From Prevotella sp. E15-22 (GTDB taxonomy: Bacteria > Bacteroidota > Bacteroidia > Bacteroidales > Bacteroidaceae): 64,000 nucleotides of DNA. Shown one piece after another: positions 53,847 to 62,526 of this stretch (the first letter of the stretch is position 1; each line of letters begins with the position of its first letter). The stretch covers positions 2,914,001 through 2,978,000 of the forward strand of contig NZ_CP096247.1 in the NCBI RefSeq assembly GCF_023204875.1, written 5' to 3'. A program made the position numbers and the translations under genes. The notes beneath the pieces are model-generated. The model searched no databases. It had not been told where the DNA came from and worked only from the letters and a program-made list of their open reading frames with translations.

Positions 53847-54451
53847 AGCAGTCTATAGATTTCGTCAATCATCACCTGGGGAAGAGCAAAGCGAGGGTCA
53901 TCGCTATGCGCATTGATAGCTTCTAGGAAATGCGGAAGCTCTTCTTTATATACCAGCCTCATCCTACTATTCAGTCCGTTCTCCTTGGAGCATGAATAGG
54001 TGATGTTGGCCAAACGGTCGGCCAGTTTCAGGAACGGTGCATAAGGCGTCTCACGGATGCCAGCATAATAGCGGTCGTTAGCGCGCTCAGCACGCGTACG
54101 TCCCTTCTCATTGGTCAGGGCATACACCATCTCGGCAGCCATATATGCCTGCTCGTCGTTCATAAAGTGAGCTGCTCCCTTCTTCACGTCGTTATACGAC
54201 ATACGCGCATCCTCAATACTATCGTGATAGAATGCGCCAAAGAACAGAGGCAGGACATCAGCCTCGTGCTGGCAGACCAGGTATCCATATTTGAACACCG
54301 AGTCTGCCACCATGTCGAGGTGATAGCTATAAGGATGATTCATGTCATAACGCTGGTTCACACTGTCGTGCAGCATATGAGCATGATCCTTAATCTCATC
54401 AATCTCGTATCGACACTTGTCAATACAAGTCTGAAACTGCTGTTGTGTCAT
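53843..54451 (-). CDS. HD-domain phosphohydrolase, MESH1/SpoT-like
   Basis: The 202-residue protein has an HD fold with metal ligands HPYSYHLDMV near residue 38-47, FYHDSIEDARMSYNDV near 73-88 and KLADRLANITYS near 141. This order (HPxxYH, HD-x-x-ED, KLADRxxN) matches the hydrolase domain of SpoT and MESH1, so ppGpp or another nucleotide is the likely substrate. No synthetase, TGS or ACT domain is attached. It starts in the gpmI stop (1-bp overlap). Confidence 0.75.
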   Translation of the reverse strand: MTQQQFQTCIDKCRYEIDEIKDHAHMLHDSVNQRYDMNHPYSYHLDMVADSVFKYGYLVCQHEADVLPLFFGAFYHDSIEDARMSYNDVKKGAAHFMNDEQAYMAAEMVYALTNEKGRTRAERANDRYYAGIRETPYAPFLKLADRLANITYSCSKENGLNSRMRLVYKEELPHFLEAINAHSDDPRFALPQVMIDEIYRLL

Positions 54452-55971
54452 TAGTCACAAATCAAGTTCTCGCCAGTCATATCCTGAGGCTGCTCCAGAC
54501 CCATGATATGCAGGATTGAAGGAGCCACGTCGGCCAGACGACCGTCTTTCACTGTAGCCGAATTGTTGTTGGTTACATAGATGAAAGGAACGGGATTCAG
54601 AGAGTGAGCGGTATTTGGAGTACCATCGGCGTTGATAGCGTTATCGGCATTACCGTGGTCGGCAATGATGATAGCCTCGTAATCGTTAGCCTTAGCAGCC
54701 TCGATGACATCCTTCACGCAATTGTCAACAGCCCAAACAGCCTTGGCAATAGCGTTGTAGATACCAGTATGACCCACCATATCGCCGTTAGCGAAGTTCA
54801 CAACGATGAAGTCGTACTTAGCCTCGTTGATGGCTGCCACCAGTTTATCCTTTACCTCGAAGGCGCTCATCTCAGGCTTCAGGTCGTAGGTAGCAACCTT
54901 TGGTGAAGGAACTAAGATACGGTCCTCGCCCTCATATGGCTGCTCGCGACCACCGTTGAAGAAGAAGGTTACGTGAGCATACTTCTCTGTCTCGGCAGTG
55001 TGCAGTTGCTTTTTGCCCTGCTTGCTCAGGTACTCGCCCAGCGTATTCTCAACGTTCTCCTTGGGGAAGAGGATGTTCACGCCCTTGAAGTTAGCGTCGT
55101 AAGGTGTCATACAGTAGTACTGCAATCCAGGGATGGTCTTCATGCCCTGCTCTGGCATATCCTCCTGAGTCAGAACGATGGTCATCTCCTTGGCACGGTC
55201 GTTACGGAAGTTGATGAAGATAACCACATCGCCCTCTTCTACGCAACCGTTAACAGCAGCATTGTGGATAGGCTTGATGAACTCGTCTGTAACGCCATCA
55301 GCATAGCTCTCTTCTACAGCCTTCACCATATCAGTAGCCTGCTTACCAGTGCCCTTTACAACCAGGTCGTAACCCTCCTTCACACGCTCCCAGCGCTTAT
55401 CGCGGTCCATAGCATAGAAACGACCAATGATAGATGCGATAGCAGCATCGTTATCAGCACAAACCTTGCTGATCTGCTCGATAAAGCCCTTACCGCTCTT
55501 GGGGTCAGTGTCACGACCGTCCATGAAGCAGTGAACGAAAGTCTGGTTCTTCAAGCCATAGGCTTTACCAATCTCGATGAGCTTGAACAGGTGGTCGAGT
55601 GATGAGTGCACACCACCGTCAGAGGTCAGACCCATCAGGTGCAGCTTCTTGTTGTTCTCCTTGGCATAGGTGTAAGCAGCCTTAACCTGAGGATTCTCCA
55701 TGATAGAGCCGTCCTTGCAGGCACGGTTGATTTTCACGAGATCCTGATAAACGATGCGACCAGCACCAATATTCAGGTGACCCACCTCAGAGTTACCCAT
55801 CTGTCCATCGGGCAGACCAACATCCTCACCAGATGCCTGTAGCTGAGAGTGAGCTGAAGTAGCTGTTAACAAATCGAGGTAAGGAGTAGGTGTATTGAAG
55901 ATAACGTCACCCTTACCATGCTTACCGATTCCCCATCCATCGAGAATCATCAATAATGCTTTCTTTGCCAT
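54451..55971 (-). CDS. gpmI: 2,3-bisphosphoglycerate-independent phosphoglycerate mutase
   Basis: GpmI interconverts 3- and 2-phosphoglycerate in glycolysis with two manganese ions. The 506-residue protein shows [10 protein letters not shown] at the start, the phosphoserine site [16 protein letters not shown] near 57-72, [26 protein letters not shown] and the C-terminal [13 protein letters not shown]. It is full length. Its promoter is embedded in a 14-bp perfect inverted repeat, unusual for a glycolytic gene. Confidence 0.96.
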   Translation of the reverse strand: MAKKALLMILDGWGIGKHGKGDVIFNTPTPYLDLLTATSAHSQLQASGEDVGLPDGQMGNSEVGHLNIGAGRIVYQDLVKINRACKDGSIMENPQVKAAYTYAKENNKKLHLMGLTSDGGVHSSLDHLFKLIEIGKAYGLKNQTFVHCFMDGRDTDPKSGKGFIEQISKVCADNDAAIASIIGRFYAMDRDKRWERVKEGYDLVVKGTGKQATDMVKAVEESYADGVTDEFIKPIHNAAVNGCVEEGDVVIFINFRNDRAKEMTIVLTQEDMPEQGMKTIPGLQYYCMTPYDANFKGVNILFPKENVENTLGEYLSKQGKKQLHTAETEKYAHVTFFFNGGREQPYEGEDRILVPSPKVATYDLKPEMSAFEVKDKLVAAINEAKYDFIVVNFANGDMVGHTGIYNAIAKAVWAVDNCVKDVIEAAKANDYEAIIIADHGNADNAINADGTPNTAHSLNPVPFIYVTNNNSATVKDGRLADVAPSILHIMGLEQPQDMTGENLICD

Positions 55972-55984
55972 AATATTTCGTATA

Positions 55985-56029
55985 AAAAATGTGTAACTCT
56001 GCTTTTAGGGTGCAAAGTTACACATTTTT
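55985..56029. promoter_or_regulatory. 14-bp perfect inverted repeat spanning the gpmI promoter
   Basis: AAAAATGTGTAACT (55985-55998) and AGTTACACATTTTT (56016-56029) are exact inverted copies separated by 17 bp. The minus-strand -7 element TAACTTTG (56013-56020) lies in the first-transcribed-side arm and the start point falls in the spacer, so the symmetry is at DNA level: an operator candidate. Confidence 0.65.
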
Positions 56030-56075
56030 AAGGAGTTAACAGGACTTTGTCGAGTTAAAGGGAGTTAAAACACAC

Positions 56076-56729
56076 TTACTTCATATCGAAGCCCATGCGC
56101 AGACCATCATAGCTCTTTGAAAGCTCGCCAACGGTCTGTAGAGTCTGATTACCACTCAAGGCAGACATCGTCTGAAGAAGTGTCAGGAGTTTCTTCGACT
56201 CGAACAGCAGACCGATACCATCAGAGTTACGCTTTGCGTAGCAGTTGACATTGAGCAACAGTCCCTGCATCGTAATCTTGCTGTTGGCAGCATCAAAGGT
56301 ATACTTACCACTCCAGCTCTTACCAGCAATCTTCGCAGTGAAAGTACCATCCTCCTTGAAAGTCACCTGAGTGTTATTGGCATTAATTCCTACCTTCTGA
56401 TAGGTTGGCTGCAACTTCGTTTTAATCTCAGAAGCCACCACTTCACCACCTGCCTGAGCAAGGAGTTTCTCGCTGGTAAAAGCACAACCAGGACGTGTGT
56501 AGCTCCAAGTGCCAATCAGCGACTTCTGCGTCACCGCTGTATTAGCTCCCAACACACTCGCCAGGATATTACCTACGACAGCGCCAGTGTTTGTTGCGCT
56601 ACTACCATTCTGACCACCAGACAGCACGTCTGTCAGCACTGCATTACCAATAGAATCCAAACCACTGTTCGTTCCACATCCGCATACCATCAAGGCTACA
56701 GCTACCATTGAGACAAAAATCTTTTTCAT
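56076..56729 (-). CDS. DUF4923 lipoprotein
   Basis: The 217-residue product has a lipoprotein signal ending LMVCGC (Cys18), a Gly/Ser/Asn linker, and a lipocalin-like domain: SLIGTWSYTRPGCAFTSEKL, VTFKEDGTFTAKIAGKSWSGKY and ITMQGLLLNVNCYAKR. This is the DUF4923 family of Bacteroidales. Its function is unknown. It follows the WYL regulator gene by 24 bp on the same strand and may be co-transcribed. Confidence 0.82.
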   Translation of the reverse strand: MKKIFVSMVAVALMVCGCGTNSGLDSIGNAVLTDVLSGGQNGSSATNTGAVVGNILASVLGANTAVTQKSLIGTWSYTRPGCAFTSEKLLAQAGGEVVASEIKTKLQPTYQKVGINANNTQVTFKEDGTFTAKIAGKSWSGKYTFDAANSKITMQGLLLNVNCYAKRNSDGIGLLFESKKLLTLLQTMSALSGNQTLQTVGELSKSYDGLRMGFDMK

Positions 56730-56753
56730 TGTTTAATACGTTTAATTAGGTTA

Positions 56754-57668
56754 TTATTGTTTGTTGTTCATTTTTTGAGCCATCATACAGATCTTCTCGC
56801 GCAGGAACACGCAGAACTCTTCGTTGTCAACAACTTCGATATCCTCCAACAGTCCCAGCACAAACCTGCCCACGCCCAGATACGAGCACACTGGAATCTC
56901 GGCCAGCCAATGATTATCGTCTTCCTGGGTGATATACTGTTCAGAATACGGATATTCCTCACGCAGGACAGCATACGACAATCGGCCTAATCGTAGTTTT
57001 ACGACGATTGGCTGCTCACCACTGAACATAAACACATCGGTAAACATCTCACGATGATACTGCTCATTGCTCCAAAGCAGGTCCAACACTTGGACGTCAC
57101 GTACACGTGAGAGTTTAAATGTTTTGTTCATTTTCGTGGATACTTCATAACATCTCACATCCTGATTGCCATTCAGAAGCATGAAAGGCTCAACGGTACG
57201 GTCGGAAGTGGTATTGCTATGCGGCGAAGAATAACCTTTGAGTACAACCACACGTTTCATCTTTATGGCCTCATTGATAGTCTTAAAGTTGCGTGCCACC
57301 TGCTCACGCATCTCCACCTTCTCTGCGATATCGAGATCATAAATCTTGTTCAACTTATGCAGCAACTGTTGTACATGAGGAATGTCATCGCCCGCCTTTT
57401 CCAAAATCTGATGCATCAGCAACGCCTCGTCCTCAGAAAATTGTACTGCCGCATTAAGCTTTCTGAGCCATGGCGAATCCTTACGAATACGATAATAAGG
57501 TTTTGTGTTCTCAACCTTAAAACCTATATCACGGAAGAATTCCAGGTAATAATACAGGTTGCGACGCGAGATACCAATACGATCGCATATCTCGGGCACA
57601 GTATAGTTGTGATTCTCTATCAAGAGAAGCAGCAACTTTAATTCTCTTTCTAGCTTATCATGTCTCAT
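56754..57668 (-). CDS. WYL-domain transcriptional regulator
   Basis: I place the start at 57668 (MRHDKLERELKLLLL). The 304-residue protein has an N-terminal winged helix (YTVPEICDRIGISRRNLYYYLEF, shortened) and a WYL domain from about 130 (VVLKGYSSPHSN..., VEPFMLLNGNQDVRCYEV, FKLSRVRDVQVLD) followed by the C-terminal WCX region. WYL proteins sense nucleotides or nucleic acid ligands. It is divergent from an ECF sigma factor. A TGTCTCA/TGAGACA pair (57661-57667, 57712-57718) flanks its 5' region. Confidence 0.85.
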   Translation of the reverse strand: MRHDKLERELKLLLLLIENHNYTVPEICDRIGISRRNLYYYLEFFRDIGFKVENTKPYYRIRKDSPWLRKLNAAVQFSEDEALLMHQILEKAGDDIPHVQQLLHKLNKIYDLDIAEKVEMREQVARNFKTINEAIKMKRVVVLKGYSSPHSNTTSDRTVEPFMLLNGNQDVRCYEVSTKMNKTFKLSRVRDVQVLDLLWSNEQYHREMFTDVFMFSGEQPIVVKLRLGRLSYAVLREEYPYSEQYITQEDDNHWLAEIPVCSYLGVGRFVLGLLEDIEVVDNEEFCVFLREKICMMAQKMNNKQ

Positions 57669-57821
57669 ACAACATATAAAACGTTGAAAACTTGAACTTA
57701 TTGTGCACCTGTGAGACAAATTCTAAACGATTTGATACTAAATAGGCCAGATGATACATTTTTTTTCGTTGGATGAAAACATTCTGATACAAAGAATAAT
57801 GGCAATTATATTTTTTTTCTA

Positions 57822-57829
57822 TAACTTTG
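57822..57829 (+). promoter_or_regulatory. -7 element of the ECF sigma gene
   Basis: TAACTTTG, 29 bp before the ATG at 57859. Confidence 0.68.
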
Positions 57830-57858
57830 CAGCGGAAATTACGGAAGTAACCGTTTTA

Positions 57859-58359
57859 ATGGACAACCGAGAAATTATAGAAACCTACTATCGCCTTCAT
57901 CAAGCAGAACTTCTAACCTTTGTATGTTCCCGACTTGACAACCGCGACTTGGCAGAAGACATCGTTCAGGATGTTTTCCTGAGACTGCTTTGCACCCCCC
58001 AACCTATCATGGAGTGCACCTTATCAGCCCTCACTCTCACGATTGCTCGCCATCTCATCAACGACTACTACCGTCGTCGCAACTATCGAATCACGTTCAC
58101 ACAGCAGTTGTCCACCAACCCAGCCACCAGCGAGAAAGAGGCTGAGTCTGTTCTTTCCATTCGTGAGGTGACAGAATTCTTAGAACGCGGACTAGCACGT
58201 ATTGCTGAGCCCTGCCGCGACATCTATCGTCTGCATATCTATGAAGGCATGAAGGTGAGCGACATTGCCCACCATCTGAACAGCGACTATAAATCTACGG
58301 AATATCGCTTAGGTATTGCCCGCAAAGAGGTGAGAAAATACCTCAAGCGCATCTCATAA
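57859..58359 (+). CDS. ECF-type RNA polymerase sigma factor
   Basis: Starting at 57859 (MDNREIIETYYRLHQ), the 166-residue protein has sigma region 2 (ELLTFVCSRLDNRDLAEDIVQDVFLRLL, shortened; residues 15-45) and region 4 with a helix-turn-helix (YRLHIYEGMKVSDIAHHLN, then STEYRLGIARKEVRKYL). No FecR-type anti-sigma or SusC/D genes are beside it, so it differs from the common PUL-linked ECF units. It may be controlled by the divergent WYL protein or by its own promoter, which has a normal housekeeping -7 box. Confidence 0.88.
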   Translation: MDNREIIETYYRLHQAELLTFVCSRLDNRDLAEDIVQDVFLRLLCTPQPIMECTLSALTLTIARHLINDYYRRRNYRITFTQQLSTNPATSEKEAESVLSIREVTEFLERGLARIAEPCRDIYRLHIYEGMKVSDIAHHLNSDYKSTEYRLGIARKEVRKYLKRIS

Positions 58360-58392
58360 AAAAATGGATTCGTTTTTCATCCACGAATCCAT
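58358..58392 (-). terminator. Intrinsic terminator of the sufS-rnhB unit
   Basis: ATGGATTCGT (58364-58373) and ACGAATCCAT (58383-58392) form a perfect 10-bp stem. On the minus strand it is followed by seven T, just after the rnhB stop at 58395. Confidence 0.85.
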
Positions 58393-58394
58393 CA

Positions 58395-59003
58395 TTATTC
58401 ACCAAAATCTATTGATAGTTGGCCATCACCCAACAAGTTATACGACATTCTGTGGTATGGAGAAGTGCCATACTGCCGAATAGCCTCGCGGTGTTTCTTG
58501 GTGGGATAGCCTTTATTTGAAGCCCAATCATAATAGGGGTATTTCTCTGCCAACTCGTTCATATAGTCATCACGATAGGTCTTAGCCAATATCGAGGCGG
58601 CTGCAATACTCAGATATTTGCCATCGCCTTTTACAATAGTGGTATGAGGCAAATCCTGATACTTCTTAAAGCGGTTACCATCTACAATAACGGCCTGCGG
58701 ACGAACCTGGAGTTGATCCAAGGCACGATGCATAGCCAGTATCGAGGCGTTCAGGATATTAATCTTATCTATCTCCTCTGGCGTCACAACACCCACAGCC
58801 CATGCCACAGCATCACGCTGAATAATCTCACGCAGCAGGTAACGTTTCTTCTCTGTCAACTGTTTCGAGTCGTTCAGCAGTTCGTTTTCGTAGCCATCAG
58901 GCAGTATCACAGCAGCAGCATACACACTGCCAGCCAGACATCCACGACCAGCCTCATCACAACCAGCCTCAACAAGTCCCTCGTAATAATGATTCAACAG
59001 CAT
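58395..59003 (-). CDS. rnhB: Ribonuclease HII
   Basis: RNase HII cleaves RNA in RNA-DNA hybrids, including single ribonucleotides in DNA. The 202-residue protein begins with the active-site motif AGCDEAGRGCLAG (residues 13-25), followed by LNDSKQLTEKKR, VDGNRFKKY and KGDGKYLSIAAASILAK; DYASN-like DWASNKGYPTKKH near 168 is typical. It starts 3 bp after the sufS stop, so the two are co-transcribed. Confidence 0.95.
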   Translation of the reverse strand: MLLNHYYEGLVEAGCDEAGRGCLAGSVYAAAVILPDGYENELLNDSKQLTEKKRYLLREIIQRDAVAWAVGVVTPEEIDKINILNASILAMHRALDQLQVRPQAVIVDGNRFKKYQDLPHTTIVKGDGKYLSIAAASILAKTYRDDYMNELAEKYPYYDWASNKGYPTKKHREAIRQYGTSPYHRMSYNLLGDGQLSIDFGE

Positions 59004-59006
59004 CGC

Positions 59007-60221
59007 TTAAAACATCTTAGCCACACGAAGAATTCCTGCAACAAGGATATCTATCTCTTCCTTGGTGTTATACATTGCAAATGATGCGCGAACAGTACCT
59101 GCGATACCGAGGCGATCCATCAGAGGCTGGGCACAGTGATGTCCAGTACGAACAGCGATGCCGAGACGATCAAGGAGCGTGCCTAGATCCAGGTGATGAA
59201 TATCACCAACCAGGAATGATACGACAGCATCCTTCTTGGGGGCCTCGCCGAAGAAACGGATATTAGGAATGGAACGCATCTGTTCCATACAATAGCGGGT
59301 CAGTTCCTGCTCGTGGGCCTCAATATTATCAAGACCAACAGACTCCATATACTTGATGGCCGTTGCCAAACCGTGGGTTGCCACATAGTCGGGAGTACCA
59401 GCCTCAAACTTAAACGGCAGACGCTCAAAAGTGGTTTTCTCCCACGTCACCTTATCAATCATCTCGCCACCACCCTGATAGGGAGGCAGTTTCTCTAACC
59501 ACACTTCTTTTCCATAGAGCACGCCGATGCCTGTAGGACCGTACATCTTGTGGCCACTGAAAGCCAGGAAGTCGCAGTCCATATCCTGGACATCAATCTT
59601 CATATGAGGCGCACTCTGAGCAGCATCTACCAAGACGGGAATGCCACGTTCGTGGGCCAAGCGAATGATATCCTTCACAGGATTGATAGTGCCCAGCACA
59701 TTACTCACATGGGCGACACTCACCAGCTTTGTCTTCTCCGTCAGATAGGTCTCTATATCATCGAGGCACAGCAGCCCCTCGTCTGTTATCGGAAGATGTT
59801 TCACCACAATACCCCGGCGCTGGGCCTGCAATTGCCATGAAACGATGTTTGAGTGATGTTCCATCTCTGTCACTAACACTTCATCACCAGCCTTCATCTG
59901 ACTCTCACAGAACGATGAGGCGACCAGGTTAATAGCCTCAGTCGTACCACGGGTAAAGACAATCTCCTCCGTCTTCTTGGCGTTGATAAAGGCGCGCACT
60001 TTCTCGCGAGCTGCCTCATGCAGGTCGGTGGCCTGCTGACTAAGGTAATGAACACCACGGTGTACGTTGGCATTCACATTCAGATACTCTTCGCGCATGG
60101 CATCAAGCACGCACAAAGGTTTCTGCGTGGTGGCAGCATTGTCCAGATAGACCAATGGCTTACCATATACCTCCCGCTGCAAAATAGGGAAGTCTTCTCG
60201 TATTTTATTGACGTCTAACAT
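59007..60221 (-). CDS. sufS: Cysteine desulfurase SufS
   Basis: SufS takes sulfur from cysteine for iron-sulfur cluster assembly by the SUF system. The 404-residue PLP enzyme shows VYLDNAATTQKP, FTRGTTEAINLVA, VLVTEMEHHSNIV, the PLP lysine in FSGHKMYGPTG near 227 and the catalytic cysteine in RTGHHCAQP near 365. It has its own promoter (-7 TAACTTTG, 60242-60249). The sufD and sufC genes lie upstream, separated by a gene in the opposite orientation. Confidence 0.93.
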   Translation of the reverse strand: MLDVNKIREDFPILQREVYGKPLVYLDNAATTQKPLCVLDAMREEYLNVNANVHRGVHYLSQQATDLHEAAREKVRAFINAKKTEEIVFTRGTTEAINLVASSFCESQMKAGDEVLVTEMEHHSNIVSWQLQAQRRGIVVKHLPITDEGLLCLDDIETYLTEKTKLVSVAHVSNVLGTINPVKDIIRLAHERGIPVLVDAAQSAPHMKIDVQDMDCDFLAFSGHKMYGPTGIGVLYGKEVWLEKLPPYQGGGEMIDKVTWEKTTFERLPFKFEAGTPDYVATHGLATAIKYMESVGLDNIEAHEQELTRYCMEQMRSIPNIRFFGEAPKKDAVVSFLVGDIHHLDLGTLLDRLGIAVRTGHHCAQPLMDRLGIAGTVRASFAMYNTKEEIDILVAGILRVAKMF

Positions 60222-60241
60222 GTTTTCTCTTAAATTGTGTG

Positions 60242-60249
60242 CAAAGTTA
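60242..60249 (-). promoter_or_regulatory. -7 element of sufS-rnhB
   Basis: The minus strand reads TAACTTTG followed by CACAC, 20 bp before the sufS ATG. Confidence 0.68.
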
Positions 60250-60293
60250 AAAAATAAATCTCAATTTTCAATTGTCATTTCATAAATATTTTC

Positions 60294-60301
60294 TATCTTT
60301 G
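60294..60301 (+). promoter_or_regulatory. -7 element of the secreted protein gene
   Basis: TATCTTTG followed by CACCC, 33 bp before the ATG at 60335. Confidence 0.68.
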
Positions 60302-60334
60302 CACCCAGACTAAACACTTAAAACATAATAGCGT

Positions 60335-61090
60335 ATGAAACAATTAGTACTTGCAATGATGATGGCAACGGCTATTAGCACATCGGCCTTTGCACAAAAC
60401 AAAGTGAAGAATGTTTATGCCAGTTCTTCTAAACTGGATGTGGAGATGCTACAGAGTGAGCAGCCAATCCAGTTGAACCGCTATTTCTTTGCTGGCTACA
60501 ACACACTGTGCCTGCCCATGTCGGTTAGCGCAGAGCAGTTGGGCGACATCAAGGTGGAGCGTTTCCAAGGCATTGAACAGGAAGGCAATATCCTGAACCT
60601 CTATTTCGTAGAGTGCACCAACGAAGGTATCCAAGCAGGCGTTCCCTATCTGGTATATTCTCCAAAGAGTCAGTATTTTCGTGTTAAGAACAGCGATGCC
60701 ATGACCATTGGCAATGAGTTGAAGGTAATCCGCATGAGCGACAAGAATGGCAACACGGTGACCTTTGGCAGCGGATGGGAGACCATCGAGAAGGTGGGTC
60801 GCTATGGTATTCCCGCCCAACAGGATGTTACGCCTCTTGAGGCTGTCCTAGTAAGAACAAATGCCGACAAGAAGTTCCTGCCCACCCGCTGTGGCTTCAC
60901 TTGGAATCAGCAAAACGCCTCAGCCAAGGAGTTGCGCATTGTACACCTCTCACAGGGCGAGCTTACAAAGATTAACAACACGAACATTCAGAACGCCACA
61001 GACAACACCTACGACCTCAATGGCCGCAAGGTGAACAAGAGTGCTAAAGGACTCCACATTCAAGACGGTAAGAAAGTTACGGTTAAGTAA
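60335..61090 (+). CDS. Secreted hypothetical protein with YDLNGRKV tail
   Basis: The 251-residue protein has a signal peptide (cleavage near AFAQN, residue 21) and a beta-rich body with GYNTLCLPMSVSAEQLG and AGVPYLVYSPKSQYFRV, a pattern found in Prevotella exported proteins. It ends DNTYDLNGRKVNKSAKGLHI and then QDGKKVTVK, the same short tail type as the CE6 esterase. I do not know its function. It has its own promoter and terminator and lies between sufD and sufS on the opposite strand. Confidence 0.78.
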   Translation: MKQLVLAMMMATAISTSAFAQNKVKNVYASSSKLDVEMLQSEQPIQLNRYFFAGYNTLCLPMSVSAEQLGDIKVERFQGIEQEGNILNLYFVECTNEGIQAGVPYLVYSPKSQYFRVKNSDAMTIGNELKVIRMSDKNGNTVTFGSGWETIEKVGRYGIPAQQDVTPLEAVLVRTNADKKFLPTRCGFTWNQQNASAKELRIVHLSQGELTKINNTNIQNATDNTYDLNGRKVNKSAKGLHIQDGKKVTVK

Positions 61091-61097
61091 TATAGAA

Positions 61098-61130
61098 AAA
61101 GCCTGCAAGTCATATAGATTTGCAGGCTTT
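61098..61130. terminator. Bidirectional intrinsic terminator
   Basis: AAAGCCTGCAA (61098-61108) and TTGCAGGCTTT (61120-61130), a perfect 11-bp stem, between the convergent ends of the secreted protein gene and sufD. Confidence 0.88.
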
Positions 61131-61140
61131 CTTATATGTT

Positions 61141-62526
61141 TTAGTGACACAACTTACATCCAGAGCATTTATTAAGCTCCCCACGGAAGCGCTTCTCGAC
61201 CAGATAATGCAAGCGGTCTCGCAGCGGTTCCAGTTGTATCTTATCAATCACCTCGTTGATAAAGGCGTTCTGCAGCAACAACTTTGCCTCCCGTAGAGAA
61301 ATACCACGCTGGCGCATATAGAAAAGCGCAGCATCGTTCAGTTGTCCAACCGTAGAACCATGGGCACACTTCACATCGTCGGCATAAATCTCGAGCATGG
61401 GCTGGGTGTACATACGTGCCTCTTTGGTGGCAGTCAGGTTCTGATTGGTCATCTGCGAGGTGGTTTTCTGAGCGCCATGCTCCACCAGCACACGACCAGC
61501 AAAAGCACCTACAGCCTTTTCATCGAGCACATATTTATAGAGCTCTTGCGAGTTGCAGTGAGGCACCTTGTGAACTATCAGCGTATTGTTATCCACATGC
61601 TGCTGCTTATCGGCAATCACACAACCATAGCACTGGCACTCGGCACCCTCACCACTGAAGGTAAGGTCGAGCTTGTTACGGGTAATACCGTTATGTAACG
61701 TGATCACATTGTGCTTTACACGACTATTAGCCTGCTGATCAATATATACGTTACTGACACGCACATTCTTATGATGGGTCTCCTCCATGCAATAGAGGTC
61801 TAACGATGCATTCTCGCCTACGAAAGCCTCGATAACCTGTGTTGCCAGAAAGTTGCAATCGTCGGCAGAGTGATCACAAAACAGCATCTTTATCTCGGCG
61901 CTCTCCTCCAGAACAATCAGTACACGACGGTTCACCATCAAATCGGACACCACATGCTGGGCATTCTTTGGTGTTGCCTTCAGGATGTTAATAACCTGAA
62001 TGGCACGGTCCACCTTCACATTCTTGGGCACGTAAACCAACAAGCCGTCCTGCGCCAGCATCGTATTGAGTGCCGTAACAGCATCCTCACTGGTTTTAGC
62101 CAGCTTCGTGTAGTACTTACTCACCAGCTCAGGGTAATCGCGCATGGAGCCGATAACAACGCCCTCAGGAAGATGATGGTTGGCTTGAGGCTTTCTCTCA
62201 CCTTTCACCTCTACGCCATCACCTCTATAGAACATGTCGTTAACCACAAAATAGAGGCTTGTGCTCAGATTGGGCACATCGCAATGGAAAGCCTCATAGG
62301 GATCGACAGGAATCTGCAGGCGATTCAGGTTTACACCATAGTCGGGCTCAAACAACTTCTGCATATCGGTGTACTTATATCGCTCCACCTTTTTTGAAGG
62401 GAAACCCTGGTTACGGAAGTCGTCAAAAGCCTGGTCGCGCACCACGTTCATCGACTCTGGGGCATGCGAGATAATCATCTCACGTGCCTGCTGATAGAGG
62501 TCAATATATTGTTGTTCGCTATTCAT
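61141..62526 (-). CDS. sufD: Fe-S cluster assembly protein SufD
   Basis: SufD forms the SufBC2D scaffold with SufC. The 461-residue protein shows GFPSKKVERYKYTD near residue 38, a right-handed beta-helix core with LVYVPKNVKVDRAIQV, and the C-terminal AHGSTVGQLNDAALFYMRQRG followed by KLLLQNAFINEVIDKI, typical of the SufBD family. Its shorter length and N-terminal helical part favour SufD over SufB. The start overlaps the sufC stop by 1 bp (TAATG). The C-terminus has CSGCKLCH, a cysteine-rich end. Confidence 0.92.
   Translation of the reverse strand: MNSEQQYIDLYQQAREMIISHAPESMNVVRDQAFDDFRNQGFPSKKVERYKYTDMQKLFEPDYGVNLNRLQIPVDPYEAFHCDVPNLSTSLYFVVNDMFYRGDGVEVKGERKPQANHHLPEGVVIGSMRDYPELVSKYYTKLAKTSEDAVTALNTMLAQDGLLVYVPKNVKVDRAIQVINILKATPKNAQHVVSDLMVNRRVLIVLEESAEIKMLFCDHSADDCNFLATQVIEAFVGENASLDLYCMEETHHKNVRVSNVYIDQQANSRVKHNVITLHNGITRNKLDLTFSGEGAECQCYGCVIADKQQHVDNNTLIVHKVPHCNSQELYKYVLDEKAVGAFAGRVLVEHGAQKTTSQMTNQNLTATKEARMYTQPMLEIYADDVKCAHGSTVGQLNDAALFYMRQRGISLREAKLLLQNAFINEVIDKIQLEPLRDRLHYLVEKRFRGELNKCSGCKLCH

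Noticed and set aside
57661..57718. TGTCTCA/TGAGACA as a firm operator
   Set aside because: Seven-base arms 44 bp apart are too weak without conservation data; kept only as a remark.
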